The notes beneath the pieces are model-generated. The model was not told where the DNA came from. It searched no databases and saw nothing but the letters and a program-made list of their open reading frames with translations. DNA of 64,000 nt from Hymenolepis diminuta (taxonomy: Eukaryota; Platyhelminthes; Cestoda; Cyclophyllidea; Hymenolepididae): the NCBI GenBank assembly GCA_900708905.1, contig CAADRB010000022.1, positions 1,611,442-1,675,441 of the forward strand. The letters are read 5' to 3'. The position numbers were made by a program, and so were the translations under genes. Positions 1 through 28,247 of this stretch are shown piece after piece (position 1 is the stretch's first letter; each line of letters begins with the position of its first letter).

Positions 1-971
1 CCACACCTAATAATCCTAATGATTAAGGTCTGGTGAGTAGTTAGGAGGCAACCATAAGTTTAATATGACATGATGATGAAAATTCTCCTCTATTCATCGA
101 ATCCTGGAGCTGAATCTTGTTGGAAGACATAGGGAGGTCTTCCTCCATTGGCTACGCTGTCTATCCAAGGCGGCTCAACAACAATGGTTTGAAGAGTCTC
201 CACATAGGCATCTGCATCTGCATTGGCTCTAAGGGCCTGTGGAAAAATTGAAAAGTAATGGTGTGCATCCCCCCCCCCCTCACTGCTAACAACAACATCG
301 AAAATCATCACTTTTGCTTGAAAATTCATGCTCGTGCATAACGGTTGGAACTTCAATGGGGTCCATCCGTACATAGCAACCTATCATTTCTGGATTGACT
401 TTCTCATCCTGATGGAAATTTATTTAGTCGGAGAAAAAGCGGACACTCCTGTTCTTATGAGTGCTTCAATTTCTTTAAGGGTTGTTTTGCACGAATTAAA
501 GGGTTCTCTTGCGTTTTTGTACCTGAGTTCTTGATGAACAACATTCCTCATATATTTTTGTTCCTTCACACACTTGATGATCTTCGGCAGGATGTCGCAC
601 ATTGACTTCCTAGGATTTTCGTTAATCATGTCATCCCATACACTCTTCTCACAAACTCAGGTGTTCTGAGTGAGTCAGCAAAGTGTTGACAAAGGTGTTT
701 TCACTTCTTCATGGGGGCCAATTCTTCCCCATTGTTTTCATTCAGCAGTTGCTTTCTGACTTTGCGAACGAAAGATGTGCCGACTTGTAGAAATCTTGCA
801 ATTTCTAGATTCCTGTGTTTCGCTTTTCATTTTCATTGCCTTTTCATTTCATTGGTTAGCATCTGTAGTATCTGCCATAAGATTTTCTGATATAAAGAAT
901 ACATTAATTATTATCGGGTTAGTTTAAATTACAAAAATGTAAGTCTCCCCAGATATCCTACACACCCTGTA
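1..971 (-). mobile_element. Degenerate Tc1/mariner-superfamily DNA transposon, copy 1
   Basis: Translating the - strand gives transposase pieces in broken frames: an N-terminal helix-turn-helix-like part starting ENPRKS (629 down to about 395), then a catalytic-domain part (374 to 90) with VVSSEGG, PPWIDSVANGG and YVFQQDSAP. QQDSAP carries the second catalytic Asp of DDE_3-type Tc1/mariner transposases. The frames are interrupted, so it is a dead copy. The right end near 971 (CACACCCTGTA) reads TACAGGGTGTG on the - strand, a plausible terminal inverted repeat start. The left end lies at or before base 1. A shortened relative lies at 31902-32390 in the same orientation. Confidence 0.75.
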
Positions 972-1684
972 AAAGGTATTTATAAGTTTTTAGTGCTGTT
1001 ACTACGCGTCAGTTTACCACTTACTTAATTGAGTTTTTATTAAAATCTGAGTTGGTTGAATGAATTTTTCATAATCAGTAAGTTAGCTTCTAAATTCGAT
1101 AAATCCTAGAAAAATATGCATGAATTCAAGAATATTTAAATCATAACTTCCATTCCTTACGTCGAAGAAAAATTTCAGCCTAACTGATGCATATGGGATT
1201 CATTAAGAGAAAGAAATTGAATGCGAATATCAAACAAATAAACAGATGACTATTATTCCTTAAAAATTACCTGAAATATTCCCGCTCAATAGTTTACTAC
1301 AGATTTTAAATTCTATTTTCTTAAGCCTATTGAGGAATGTGCCTTCTAAGTTATGGAGAACTGAAGGCTCGCTCAAATGACCCTCTGTAGACCGGTATTA
1401 ATCAGTATGTTTAACCCGTGAATACCTTATTTTGGCATTTCGGTTAACTCTGTTACTACCAGCACTTTCTGACTTCAAAGCATAAGGTTCAAAACGCCAA
1501 AGACTCGCTCCAGGTTCGTAATACTATGAATTAAAAGTATCTCATGATAGAAAGTTATAACTGTAAGGTAGTGCTACATGTATGTTTGTACAGATCGCAA
1601 ATGAACGAAAGAGAAAAGATGAAATGTTGTAAGGAGATTCATATTTTAAGAAAACACGAATATTTACGTAGGTTTTAGTTTATA

Positions 1685-2983
1685 ACACATGGGCTGAAAA
1701 GTCCCGGGCCTAACACGTAGATGGCGCTAATTTTATTGCAATCACCTTTTTTTCAGTGAATACTAACCTTCAAAAGACAGCTGTTAAACTTTCATGATAT
1801 TCTATTCATTAGTTTGTGAGTTATTGTGCTAAGAGTGACGCTACTTTTGTTATTTTCAAAACAATGGATCAAAAACAATTTCATGTTTTAATTTTACGCT
1901 GCTTCTTGTTGGGAAAAAATACCGTTTAAGCAAAGCAATGGCTTGAAAAGTGTTATGGAGACTCTGCTCCATCAGAAACAACAAAGAAACGTTGCTTTGC
2001 TGACTTCAAACGTGGTTTTAGAGACACCGATGATGCAGAACGCAGTGGACGTCCAAATGAGGCGGTAACACCAGAAAACATTAAAAAATCCACAAAATCG
2101 TTTTGAATGATTGAAAAGTGAAGTTGCGTGAGTTAGCTGGCATCGTAAAGATATCAAAAGAACGTGTTGGCTTTATATTGCATGACTATGCATTTGACTA
2201 TGAGAAAGTTCTGTTCAAAGTGGGTGCCGCGTTTGCTCACTGTTGACNNNAAACGAGAACGNGCTGNTGANTCTGAGCAGTGTTTGGCCATGTTTAAACG
2301 TAACAAACAAACCGGAATTTTTGCGTCGATATGTGATAATGGATGAAACATGGATCCATCACTTCACTCAGGAATCAAAGCGATCATCATCTGAGTGGAC
2401 AGCAACCGGTGAACCTGGTCCAAAGCGCCCGAAAGCACAACAATCGGCTGGAAAGGTTATGGCCTTGGTATTTTGGGATGTGCGTGGTGTAATATTCATG
2501 AACTATCTTGAGAAAGGAAATACCATTAACAGTGAATAATATATAGAGTTATTGGAGCGTTTGAAGACCGAAATTCCAAAGAAACGACCGCATATGGCAA
2601 AGAACAAAATTTTGTTTCATCAAGACAACGCACCGTGTCACAAGTCAATCAAAACAATGGCACAACTACATGAATTAAATTTCGAATTGCTCCCACATCC
2701 ACCGTATTTGCCAGATTTGGCTCCCAGCGACTACTGGCTGTTTGCAGACCTGAAAAAATGCTCGCCGGTAAGAAATTTCGCAAGAATGAAGAGGTTATCG
2801 CTGAAACTGAGGCCTATTTTTAGGCAAAAGATAAATCGTTCTACAAAAGTAGTATTGAAATGTTAGAGCGGCGCTGGAATGATTGCGTTGCTCTTGATGG
2901 AGATTACGTTGATGAATAAAGCTAATTTTGAACCAAAAAACTGTGTTTTCTTTGTTAGGCCCGGGACTTTTCAGCCAATGTGT
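1685..2983 (+). mobile_element. mariner element, irritans (Himar-like) type, 1299 bp with intact ends
   Basis: Both ends carry the same inverted repeat of about 30 bp (GGCTGAAAAGTCCCGGGCC in the left end, its reverse complement in the right end). The first bases are ACACAT and the last ATGTGT, flanked by TA target-site duplications at 1683-1684 and 2984-2985. Length and termini match a complete mariner. The enclosed transposase resembles the irritans subfamily (WTATGEP, ERLK, HQDNAPCHKS). It lies in an intron of the macroglobulin-family gene, in the same orientation. Single ambiguous bases inside it (2248-2250, 2262, 2267, 2271) suggest several near-identical copies were merged in assembly. 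Confidence 0.92.
1864..2919 (+). pseudogene. Broken irritans-type mariner transposase
   Basis: The reading starts at ATG 1864 (MDQKQF) and ends at TAA 2917-2919 (YVDE). The D,D34D catalytic set is recognisable: MDETW near 2339-2353, HQDNAPCH near 2618-2641, and PDLAPSDYW near 2712-2738. In-frame stops (TAA at about 1927 and after NSE at about 2537), frameshifts near 2090 and 2756, and ambiguous bases break the frame, so no full-length transposase can be made. Nearest known family: Himar-type mariners. Confidence 0.88.
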
Positions 2984-3277
2984 TATATATGAGCTAGCTA
3001 ACTGATCGGGTAGTTATATATTCAGAGGTAAGATTAAATTTTCAAGCACAGACGTGGAAAACTAACCATCGATAAACGAGCGCTCGGAGGAAACCGGTGA
3101 GTCCTCCTCATGTGCACCAAAAATAAGTCATTTGTTTTCCAAATATTGACTGTAAATCTGTTTAGTGTCTAGTCTAAAATAATGGTAATGGTCTGGTTAA
3201 TTTATTCAATAGAATGAATATTTAGTTACATTATTGGCCCTCATTTCTTTATTAAATGTCTCGTTTTATTCGATTAG

Positions 3278-20246
<16,969 letters not shown>

Positions 20247-20393
20247 AATCACTTCAATTTTTTCTATCGCATTTTTTTCTGTGTTTGCTAAATTCAAACG
20301 CGCCTTCATAATACTTTATTTGAGGTGAAGTTCCTTTAATGTTCTGGTGAAGAGCGACATGAATCTCCCGGCGCACACACGTCCAGACAAATC

Positions 20394-20399
20394 AATAAA
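20394..20399 (+). terminator. Candidate polyadenylation signal of the macroglobulin-family gene
   Basis: AATAAA 148 bases after the stop codon at 20246. It lies in the short convergent interval between this gene and the TRIC gene. Confidence 0.5.
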
Positions 20400-20481
20400 G
20401 TCCACTGATTGGTCAGTGGGCACGCATGGTGTAACTGACCAAACCCAATAGGAAACACGAATGTGGATAACCAGTAGCCTT

Positions 20482-20487
20482 TTTATT
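20482..20487 (-). terminator. Candidate polyadenylation signal of the TRIC gene
   Basis: TTTATT on + is AATAAA on -, about 280 bases after the TRIC stop at 20765. Together with the signal at 20394 it places the two convergent 3' ends within about 100 bp of each other. Confidence 0.45.
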
Positions 20488-20764
20488 GACACGCGCTAAG
20501 TCAAATGTGTGTGATGGCGGCGGCGATAAATGGGGAGAGACATGAAAGCGATAAGATGGTTATAAGACATAAAATCTGAGGGAGCTGAAAGCCGGGTGTT
20601 AATAATAGATATACATAAACACACGGACAAAGGTGAAGAACGAAAGCCTTTTTTTGATTGTGAACGCGAAAGAGTGAGAGTAACAAACCCTTTCGCTTTG
20701 TGTTAGAGTGAGAACTAGGAGATGCTCGAAAGACAAGGAAGGGGGGTAAAGTGTGAGGCTCTTT

Positions 20765-23700
20765 TTAGTCCCTTTTCTTGTCCGTATTTAGGGTAAAGTT
20801 GGGGGAGTTTGTTCGGCGTACTGGAGAGGGATTAGAGCCATCTTTGACAGTAGAACTGCCAGTTCCGGCGCCATAACCGTCTTGGCCGACACCAACTCCT
20901 GAACTTGGGGTGATAACTCCTGAACCGGATCCTCCTGTTGAATCTGCCATTTCATCACTCTTCTGACGTGTTACAGCTGCCTTCAGGGCATCGACCACGC
21001 CGCCGAAGAAAATGGTACAAATAAGATTTTGAATTGGCGCGAAGGGATCCTTCAGACCAAGACACAGCATTGCAACACTGAAGTAGAGAAAAAAACATGG
21101 CGATGATCAAACTTCGGAATGCAATGATGAACAAAATATGTATCATAATCTATAAATGCCAAGATTCAATGGTCAGTAATTCCTTAAATTGAAGTTCGTC
21201 CTACTTTTTCTACAAAAGGAACTAGCTCACCGTCTAAATAACTTTGAGAATACAAGATAAAGAATAAATTCCAATTCCAAATGAGAAAAGACATTCTGGT
21301 AATCGAATGAAGATTTTACATTAGATCACAACTTGACCAAATCCATAGAAATGATAAAACATAGCCTTTAATGGAATATCACTAGTGGATATTAAGTCTT
21401 AATTCTTATCTAGCATAAGAGATTTAGTGAAAAAGATTTAGGCATGAACATAAAGTTAAATGTTAGAAATTAAATTTATCGCAAGGTTTAGTATGTCATC
21501 ACCTTCTGATTCAAAATCTCACGTTGCAATCATGGTCCTATGATAAGAAAACCAATCAAATTAGAGGTGCTGGAATAGGGAAATCTGCTTCTGCGTTTAA
21601 CAAGTTATGCAGCTTTTCATGCCGAAAAAAACACATTATTTCAACAATTACTAACGAAGATTCAATGCTGTCTTGCTAATTTATAGCTTTATAAATAGTT
21701 ACCAGAGTATCCCTTATCCAGACGATTATAAAAAATTATTTCTAAAACAGAAGATCATGAAATGAGACATACTGCCAATAAACGTCTAAGCGATTTTCTG
21801 AGATGCCTTCGAGTCGGAAAGCTTTTCGGATTTCATGGAAAGTGATAAGTCAAACGGGACAAGTCATTTCAAAAATGATGAACTGTTCACAAAGAAGGCA
21901 TGCAAAAACGGATTTATTTCAAAATGTAAGAAATGAACAAACATATGGTAGTTCGAATGAGCGTCGAGTACACGAACTGGGTGGCAATGTGAATTCGAGA
22001 AGTAATCAAACAAAATAGAAATGAGGAAGATTAACTACACAGACAAATTACTAAAGTATAAACCCCCAAAGGACTCTCTCCCATTGATTTATTAAGATAG
22101 CTAAACTTACATGGATGTAAATTTATTAAGGAGAGATTTAGAAATGAGGCACTCATTATTATGTTTTAGAAAATAGACATAGAGGGGGAGTGACAGAATT
22201 TGAGTTCCACATCGGGAAGGCGTCACCATGTCAGCCCTGCTTCAAAGGGGAGTGTTATAAAACAAATTCCTAAATGGACTTGGTAGCTAACAGCATAAGA
22301 AAGGATCAAGCCCTCAATTCAACCCCCGACCGGTTAAATATAAATGCAAATAGCTACTTGATCCTGATCTGTAATAACTTTTCACGTTTTGTATGCTTGT
22401 ACGTTTTCCTTTGATGAAAAGTTATACAAAAACGTTCAATTTTTATCAAAGAAATACAAATTCTACATTTTCGTATGGGCTAACAGGAAGGACCATATTA
22501 TGCATCAAAATAGGTGCGAAAAACTGCTAATTTTCGTGAAAGCTTAGTAGAATTAAAAGCACAATGCCGATAAAGTTAACTTACCGCATGTAGACCATAA
22601 CTCCCACCACAGCAAGGAAGAGTTGATTCCTAGAAAGTGGGATCAAATCCAAGAGATCACAGTAGTAGACAATCGCTGAGAGAAGCGATATTTTTGTTGT
22701 GCTTAACGAAGGAAAAATAATCTCATCAAAAAACTCTCAATAAACGAACAAAAGGGGAGGGAGAACTAAAGATGGAAGACAGGAGCATGCCTTAACTACT
22801 GCAATTTGGAACTAATGTACCCCGATAAATAGGATGAATGCATTCGATATAACATCAGGCAAACAGATGACTTTCGGGCATGCGGCAGTGATAAAGTGTC
22901 TTGGGAGAGCATGACACGCGACATGTGTTAAGGGTTTGGGGTATGGAGATACTACTTACAAACTGGGATGAAGGAACTCAGACGATGCGGGGAGCCAGAC
23001 GCCGCGAACTAGTCGGGCGAATACCTTCATCTCCAAATAACCCGTACCTGGCAAAGAGAGATGCTACTTATTTTGCTTGGTTGATCGATGACTGATCAAT
23101 GAGCACACATCCGCATCCGCACACAAACATGTCCTCAACCCTCAAGTCATCAAAAGATTTCTTATCAGGATACTACTTCTAGAGAATAACATACAGATGA
23201 CTCCCTGTTATTATTCACTCTCCTTTAAAGGCTAGAAAGGATTATATAGCGCTACTTAGTGAGAGGTGAGCGGGATATCTGGACTGCAGAGATGTTAGCC
23301 TCTATTAGAAGTTGTATGGAATGTCATTAGATTCAGAAATACAAAGTTGGCGTTTGTACGAAATACAGCTCTAGACTATATCGACTAACTGTTCTGTGGG
23401 ACTTGATCTCATAAAGTTATACAGTTCGAGACGTAGGTTATCTTCCGTCTTCACACGAAATTAAACAAGTTTATGGAATATGTGATAATAAAAATGCAAG
23501 AAAGCTAATCTGCCTTTTAGACGCTTTCTATCCAATAGCCTCCAAATTTAGGTTCTAATCAAAAGTAAAAATTCCAAATATTTCAAGGCAAAAGGACTCC
23601 AATTAAAAAAATCCTCACTTTTAAAAACCCAATTCTTTAAATTTTATACTTACTTTAAATAAATATGAAGTTGATAGCTCTACATCTAGCAGTCCAACCA

Positions 23701-25412
23701 ATATGTTCGATTATTTGAACTAAGCGACTGAAGAAGCCATATGCTAATGCTTCATTAGACAAATCGATGAGCATCTGGACAATAATCATAAGTTAATATG
23801 TCATAGTAATATCTCTTACTCCTCGATAAAAGTGCTTACGCAAGCTTGTATAGTTATCACATATTTTCAGGATGAGTCGATTGACCCCCAAAACCGTATG
23901 CGCTTTGAAAACTAACCACCGTTTCCCTTAATGTGGAGTAGTGGAGATAAAGAGGTAAAATTTAAATCTTTATGAATATTACCGAAACACTGCAAGGATT
24001 GTCTGTTTAATCATAGTGAAATTTTTAAAAACTTTGAGTTAGTGGAAAGTGCATCAAAAAACGCCCAGACTAATGTTATTTTTGCATAGAAATTTCATAA
24101 TACATTGGAAGACACAAGAGTTAATTATGACCTATATGATCTTAATATTTAATTTCGGAAGTAGAAGAGCACTTTACTGAACCCTCTATTGTGAGAATAA
24201 AAACATCTGACCGAAGTAAGAGTCAGCACGCAGGTGATGTAGGGATAAATGTGTACGTCGAACTCTACAGTCAAGTTCTTCAACTTAACGCCGTTATATA
24301 TATAATAATAAGGTTTTAGGAAAAACCATCGATCACTACTCCAGTTCAGAGATAAATCCTTAATTATTCGGGCGGGAATCCACTAATTTTACTCGTCTCT
24401 CCCTCCACTAATTTAAATATTGAAAGCTATACGTCTCCATGTTGAACTCCTATCCCCGAAATGAAATTTAATTGATATAATTTGATCGTAGCTATATCAG
24501 ACAATTGATGACTTGGGGTTAGGGTCAAATTAGACCTACATCCCCATAATTCCCTAGCTATACAGAAAAAGGGAGCAATCCGGTAGTAGTTTTAGGGGAA
24601 TACATACACGGGGTAGAAGAGTAGGACACTTACTAAGATACAACTAAGAATTCAACTTCTTTAGGCTTCCAAACACCAGCAGTTAGTTGGACAATACTTC
24701 GCATAAGTGAACTACCCGTTCCTAAAATGATGTGCAAATGCTCCACGATTGATAATTATATTTAATATAACGAATAAACAAATAGGAGGGGAAACTATTA
24801 TATATACATCTAATATTAACTAATGAGATATATGGAATAGATGTACTTAAAGTGTATCAATTAAAACATACCTTTAAGGAGACCAACCAAAATGCAAGTA
24901 ACTGCGCTGTGAGGATAATCATGGTAGGCATGTGAAACTCCCATCGATATTTTCTTAGCCCGTTGAACTTCCTTCATGGCACAAATCAATAATCGGACGG
25001 AAAAAAGGGAATAGACTTTGTAGACAACGTCAAATGGTGAATAATTAATGAGGTACCAAACGATTGTGGCTGTGAGTATGGCTCGATGGTCATCAAAACA
25101 TACAAACACTGGTTCGCCGAGGACAAAATTTCCGAGGATAGCACCACCGAAACACATCAACATGGTTGCAAACCAACATGCAAAAGGGTGCTTTCGGGAA
25201 AATGCTGCAGAACCTATTTTAAAATAGCAGTTGTTATTAGAAAACTATTATAATATGATAAAATATTTTGAAAATTACTACAACTAACCAGACTGAGGAA
25301 TATCTTCTCTGACAGCGGTGCTCATAAGTATGTAATGAGCTATATCAAAATAAGGATACATGCGCCACTTAGATACTGAAGTTGCAAGATCATTTATAAT
25401 TTGGGGATCCAT
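20765..25412 (-). CDS. TMEM38: Trimeric intracellular cation (TRIC) channel, complete, five exons
   Basis: TRIC channels conduct K+ across ER/SR membranes to balance charge during Ca2+ release. Exons in transcript order: 25289-25412 (ATG 25410-25412), 24872-25213, 24634-24721, 22585-22701, 20765-21077 (stop). All phases agree, giving 327 residues. Family landmarks are YPYFDIAHYILMS near the N-terminus, FGGAILGNFVLGEP, VWYLINYSPFD, the phosphoinositide-binding motif KEVQRAKK at residues 122-129, and GTGSSLMRSIVQL (G-rich second repeat). Then come SYTTKISLLSAIVYY, VGVMVYMR and KDPFAPIQNL. The last roughly 60 residues are a Gly/Ser-rich cytosolic tail without membrane segments. The gene converges on the macroglobulin-family gene. 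Confidence 0.93.
22702..24633 (-). other. TRIC intron 3 (1.9 kb), no further genes seen
   Basis: AT-rich intronic DNA without a protein-like open frame or recognisable element. A 60-odd-residue open frame on + at 22901-23095 has no family resemblance. Confidence 0.6.
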
Positions 25413-26140
25413 CTCCTTAGGATTTCGAAAGGCTATCAGAAAACAGCACTGGCCTTGATTTGTTTAGAAAACCAGTCAATGTTAGATCACCCTACTTAAG
25501 GCAAAAAGCACAGTTAAACAAATATCAAACTTCGTCATGCACTTATATTTAAACCATTCCAAAATATTGCATGATGTTTAAAATAACAAGTTTGTATTTA
25601 ATTTTGAAGCCTATTTTATTTAAATTATCCCACTTCTATATTATTAGCACAACTTTGTCTAAAAATCTGCATCATTTACAGATTGTATGATAAAGACATT
25701 TTATATATAATATCTATAAAGTGTACGAGTTATAATGTATTTTCATTAAACGTATTAGCGATCTTTAGAAATATTAGGTTTTGCTACTTTCTACTACATA
25801 GAGAAAGAATCATATTCTTTTTTGCTTTTATAGGTTCCTAGTTTCACAGGTTATTTTCTACTTTAAAAGCGGAAATTTATTCCTGTATGTATTTTCAAAT
25901 TTTGTGTTCATTATATTAACCAGTGCATTTCCTCTGATCCAATATCCTCAAGTGATATCAAAAATATCTCCGTAAAATCTTACATGATCTGTTGTTGTAT
26001 AATAAATCGTGGCTCTAAACTATATTTAAAAGCATCATTATGTTGAAACTTTATGTTAGCCTCTTCTTTACACTTACATTTCGTGTGAAATTAGTATTTG
26101 TCAATTATTTACGCAAAAAGTCTTATTTCTATCTGAAATA

Positions 26141-26373
26141 ACGTTGAGAGGGTCTATCGAGCCACATCGATCGGAAAGGCGAAATAAGTCAAGTCACTCA
26201 TGTCGTCAGATCAGTTCGGAGGTGACAGGCAAGCCATCCCCAATTTATTCATAAGTAAATTAGGTTTATATACAAAACATTTCTCCGTTTGACGTCAGTC
26301 ATGTCTCATCGTCGGAGTCTTGGCGTGATGACTGACACTCGTTTAGGTATCTGTGTGCATATACGCAAACATA
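26141..26373 (+). repeat. LTR-like dispersed repeat, copy A (3' truncated)
   Basis: Begins ACGTTGAGAGGGTCTATCG and shares with copies B-D the core AAGTAAATTAGGTTTATATA (TATA-box-like), ACAAAACATTTCT, the GACGTCAGTCATGTCT block and TTTAGGTATCT. It stops before the 3' terminal block seen in copies B and D. Confidence 0.75.
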
Positions 26374-27320
26374 CTTTCAAGACAAAAGTATTGTTTTCTA
26401 GTCAAAACAACTTCGATAAATATAAATAAGTATCGATATGATGCTGCATCAATAACTCAATCCATGGTCTACTGCATTTTTTATTAGTATATATTATACT
26501 GAAGCATACTAGACCTATTGTCTCATTTAAAGGGATATTTGCAATGGAAAAGGTCTACGCTGTTTCAAAAGTAAAATTATGGTCGCCATGACTAAAAACC
26601 TACAAATAAGCATTCTATTAAATTTAGTCTTATAAATAATGCTTTCTCCCCTTTGTCAGCATATAGATTATGAATTTAATAAAAATTGATTAAAGTACCA
26701 CTATAATTAGGATGATGCACGTTAGAAGCTAACGAAGAAAAAATTGAGCAAAATCCTGCAAAAACCGCGAACAAAATAGGCGAAAAATGTCAGGAACCTT
26801 ATGAAACTATCTATTTAATTCTGTTACTTTTTGTTGAAAAAGTATAAAATTATTTAGAATGATGATATTTTTGCGCGAATCGACATGAACTAGATCTAAT
26901 TTCAAAATTATCTATGTTATAACTTAACAAGCCAGAAAACTCGGTAACATTGCAGCTTAATACAGAAACCAATAACCTATGTTAGAACGCAAGACATGTT
27001 ATTAGTAAATACAAGTGGATTAACGAAACTCCATCTCAATCCGTATCGACTTAAATAAATAGGCATAATTGCCAAGTGTCATTCATCAGTAGAGGGAAAT
27101 AAGGGGGAAATTACATTTTTATTCATAGAAGAAATATTAGGAGCAGGGGAACATCTCTTCTAGCATCCCCCTTCGTGGGCAATTCATCTGTATATCGACG
27201 GATCGACCTGGAGAAGCAAAGGTTACATCGTTGTTCGAGTTACGACAGAACCATAACCTGATCTATAATCCGAGACCTAATTGGAAGAACATGGGTAAGA
27301 TTAAAAGTATCAATAATGAG

Positions 27321-27655
27321 TGCAATAATGTTGAGAGGGTCTATCGGGGCCACATCGATAGGATAGATGGAATAAGTCAAGTCACTTATGTTGCCGGATC
27401 AATTCGAAAGTGGCTAACAAGCCATCCCCAATTTATTTATAAGTAAATTAGGTTTATATACAAAACATTTCTTTGTTGGACGTCGGTCATGTCTCGTCGT
27501 CAGTGTCTCGGCGTGATAATAGACACCCCTTTAGGTATCTATGTACAGACATGCAAACACATAGGGAACCGCCTGTAGACACTATAGTGAAGATCTTATA
27601 GCCAATCAATCATTTCTAATCGCTAGATGATGATAGACATCTGCTGACTGTAGCA
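27321..27655 (+). repeat. LTR-like dispersed repeat, copy B (335 bp, both ends)
   Basis: Starts TGCAATAATGTTGAGAGGG and ends CTGACTGTAGCA, so it has TG...CA ends like a solo LTR. The internal TTTATATAC could be a promoter TATA box. Its 3' third (TGAAGATCTTATAGCC, TTTCTAATCGCTAGATGATG) is shared with copy D. The roughly 200 bases before it resemble the bases before copy C. Confidence 0.72.
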
Positions 27656-28050
27656 CTATCCCTTTTAAATCTACCCGATTCTTAGTAAAAACTGGTTAGT
27701 ATTCATATCTTTTCCTTACTAGATTCTGGTCTACGAGCCTTTCAACCTCAAGCTAACAGTTTTCCTAACAGAAATGATATAGTAATGATGGTTAAAGCTT
27801 CTCTATCACACTAATTGATATATTACTATAAAGTAACAAACTAGAGGTCCCAGTAATAATCTCGCAGAACAAACCAGTTCTGAAAACTCAGTAATATAGC
27901 TAATTAAAACAGAAGCCAATAAACCAAAGCAGAACATAAAGCACGCTATGGTAAACACCCTTGTACCAACGAAAGTAAAAGTTAATCGATATAGGCTTTA
28001 AAAAATGTACAAAATTACAAAGTGTCTTTTATCGGTGAGGAATTAATAAG

Positions 28051-28247
28051 TGCAATAACGTTATGGTCTAATGGGCCCACATCGCTCGATAGATGGAATA
28101 AGTCAAGTCACTCATGTAGCCGGATCAGTTCGGAGGTGGCAGGCAGGCCACCCCAATTTAATAATAAGTAAATTATGTTTATATACAAAACATTTCTCCC
28201 TTAGACATCAGTCATGTCTTGTCCTCGTTGTCTCGGCGTGATGATCG
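28051..28247 (+). repeat. LTR-like dispersed repeat, copy C (3' truncated)
   Basis: Starts TGCAATAACGTTATGG and shares AGATGGAATAAGTCAAGTCA, TTTATATACAAAACATTTCT and CTCGGCGTGATGAT with the other copies. It breaks off after the CGGCGTGATGATCG block. Confidence 0.7.
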
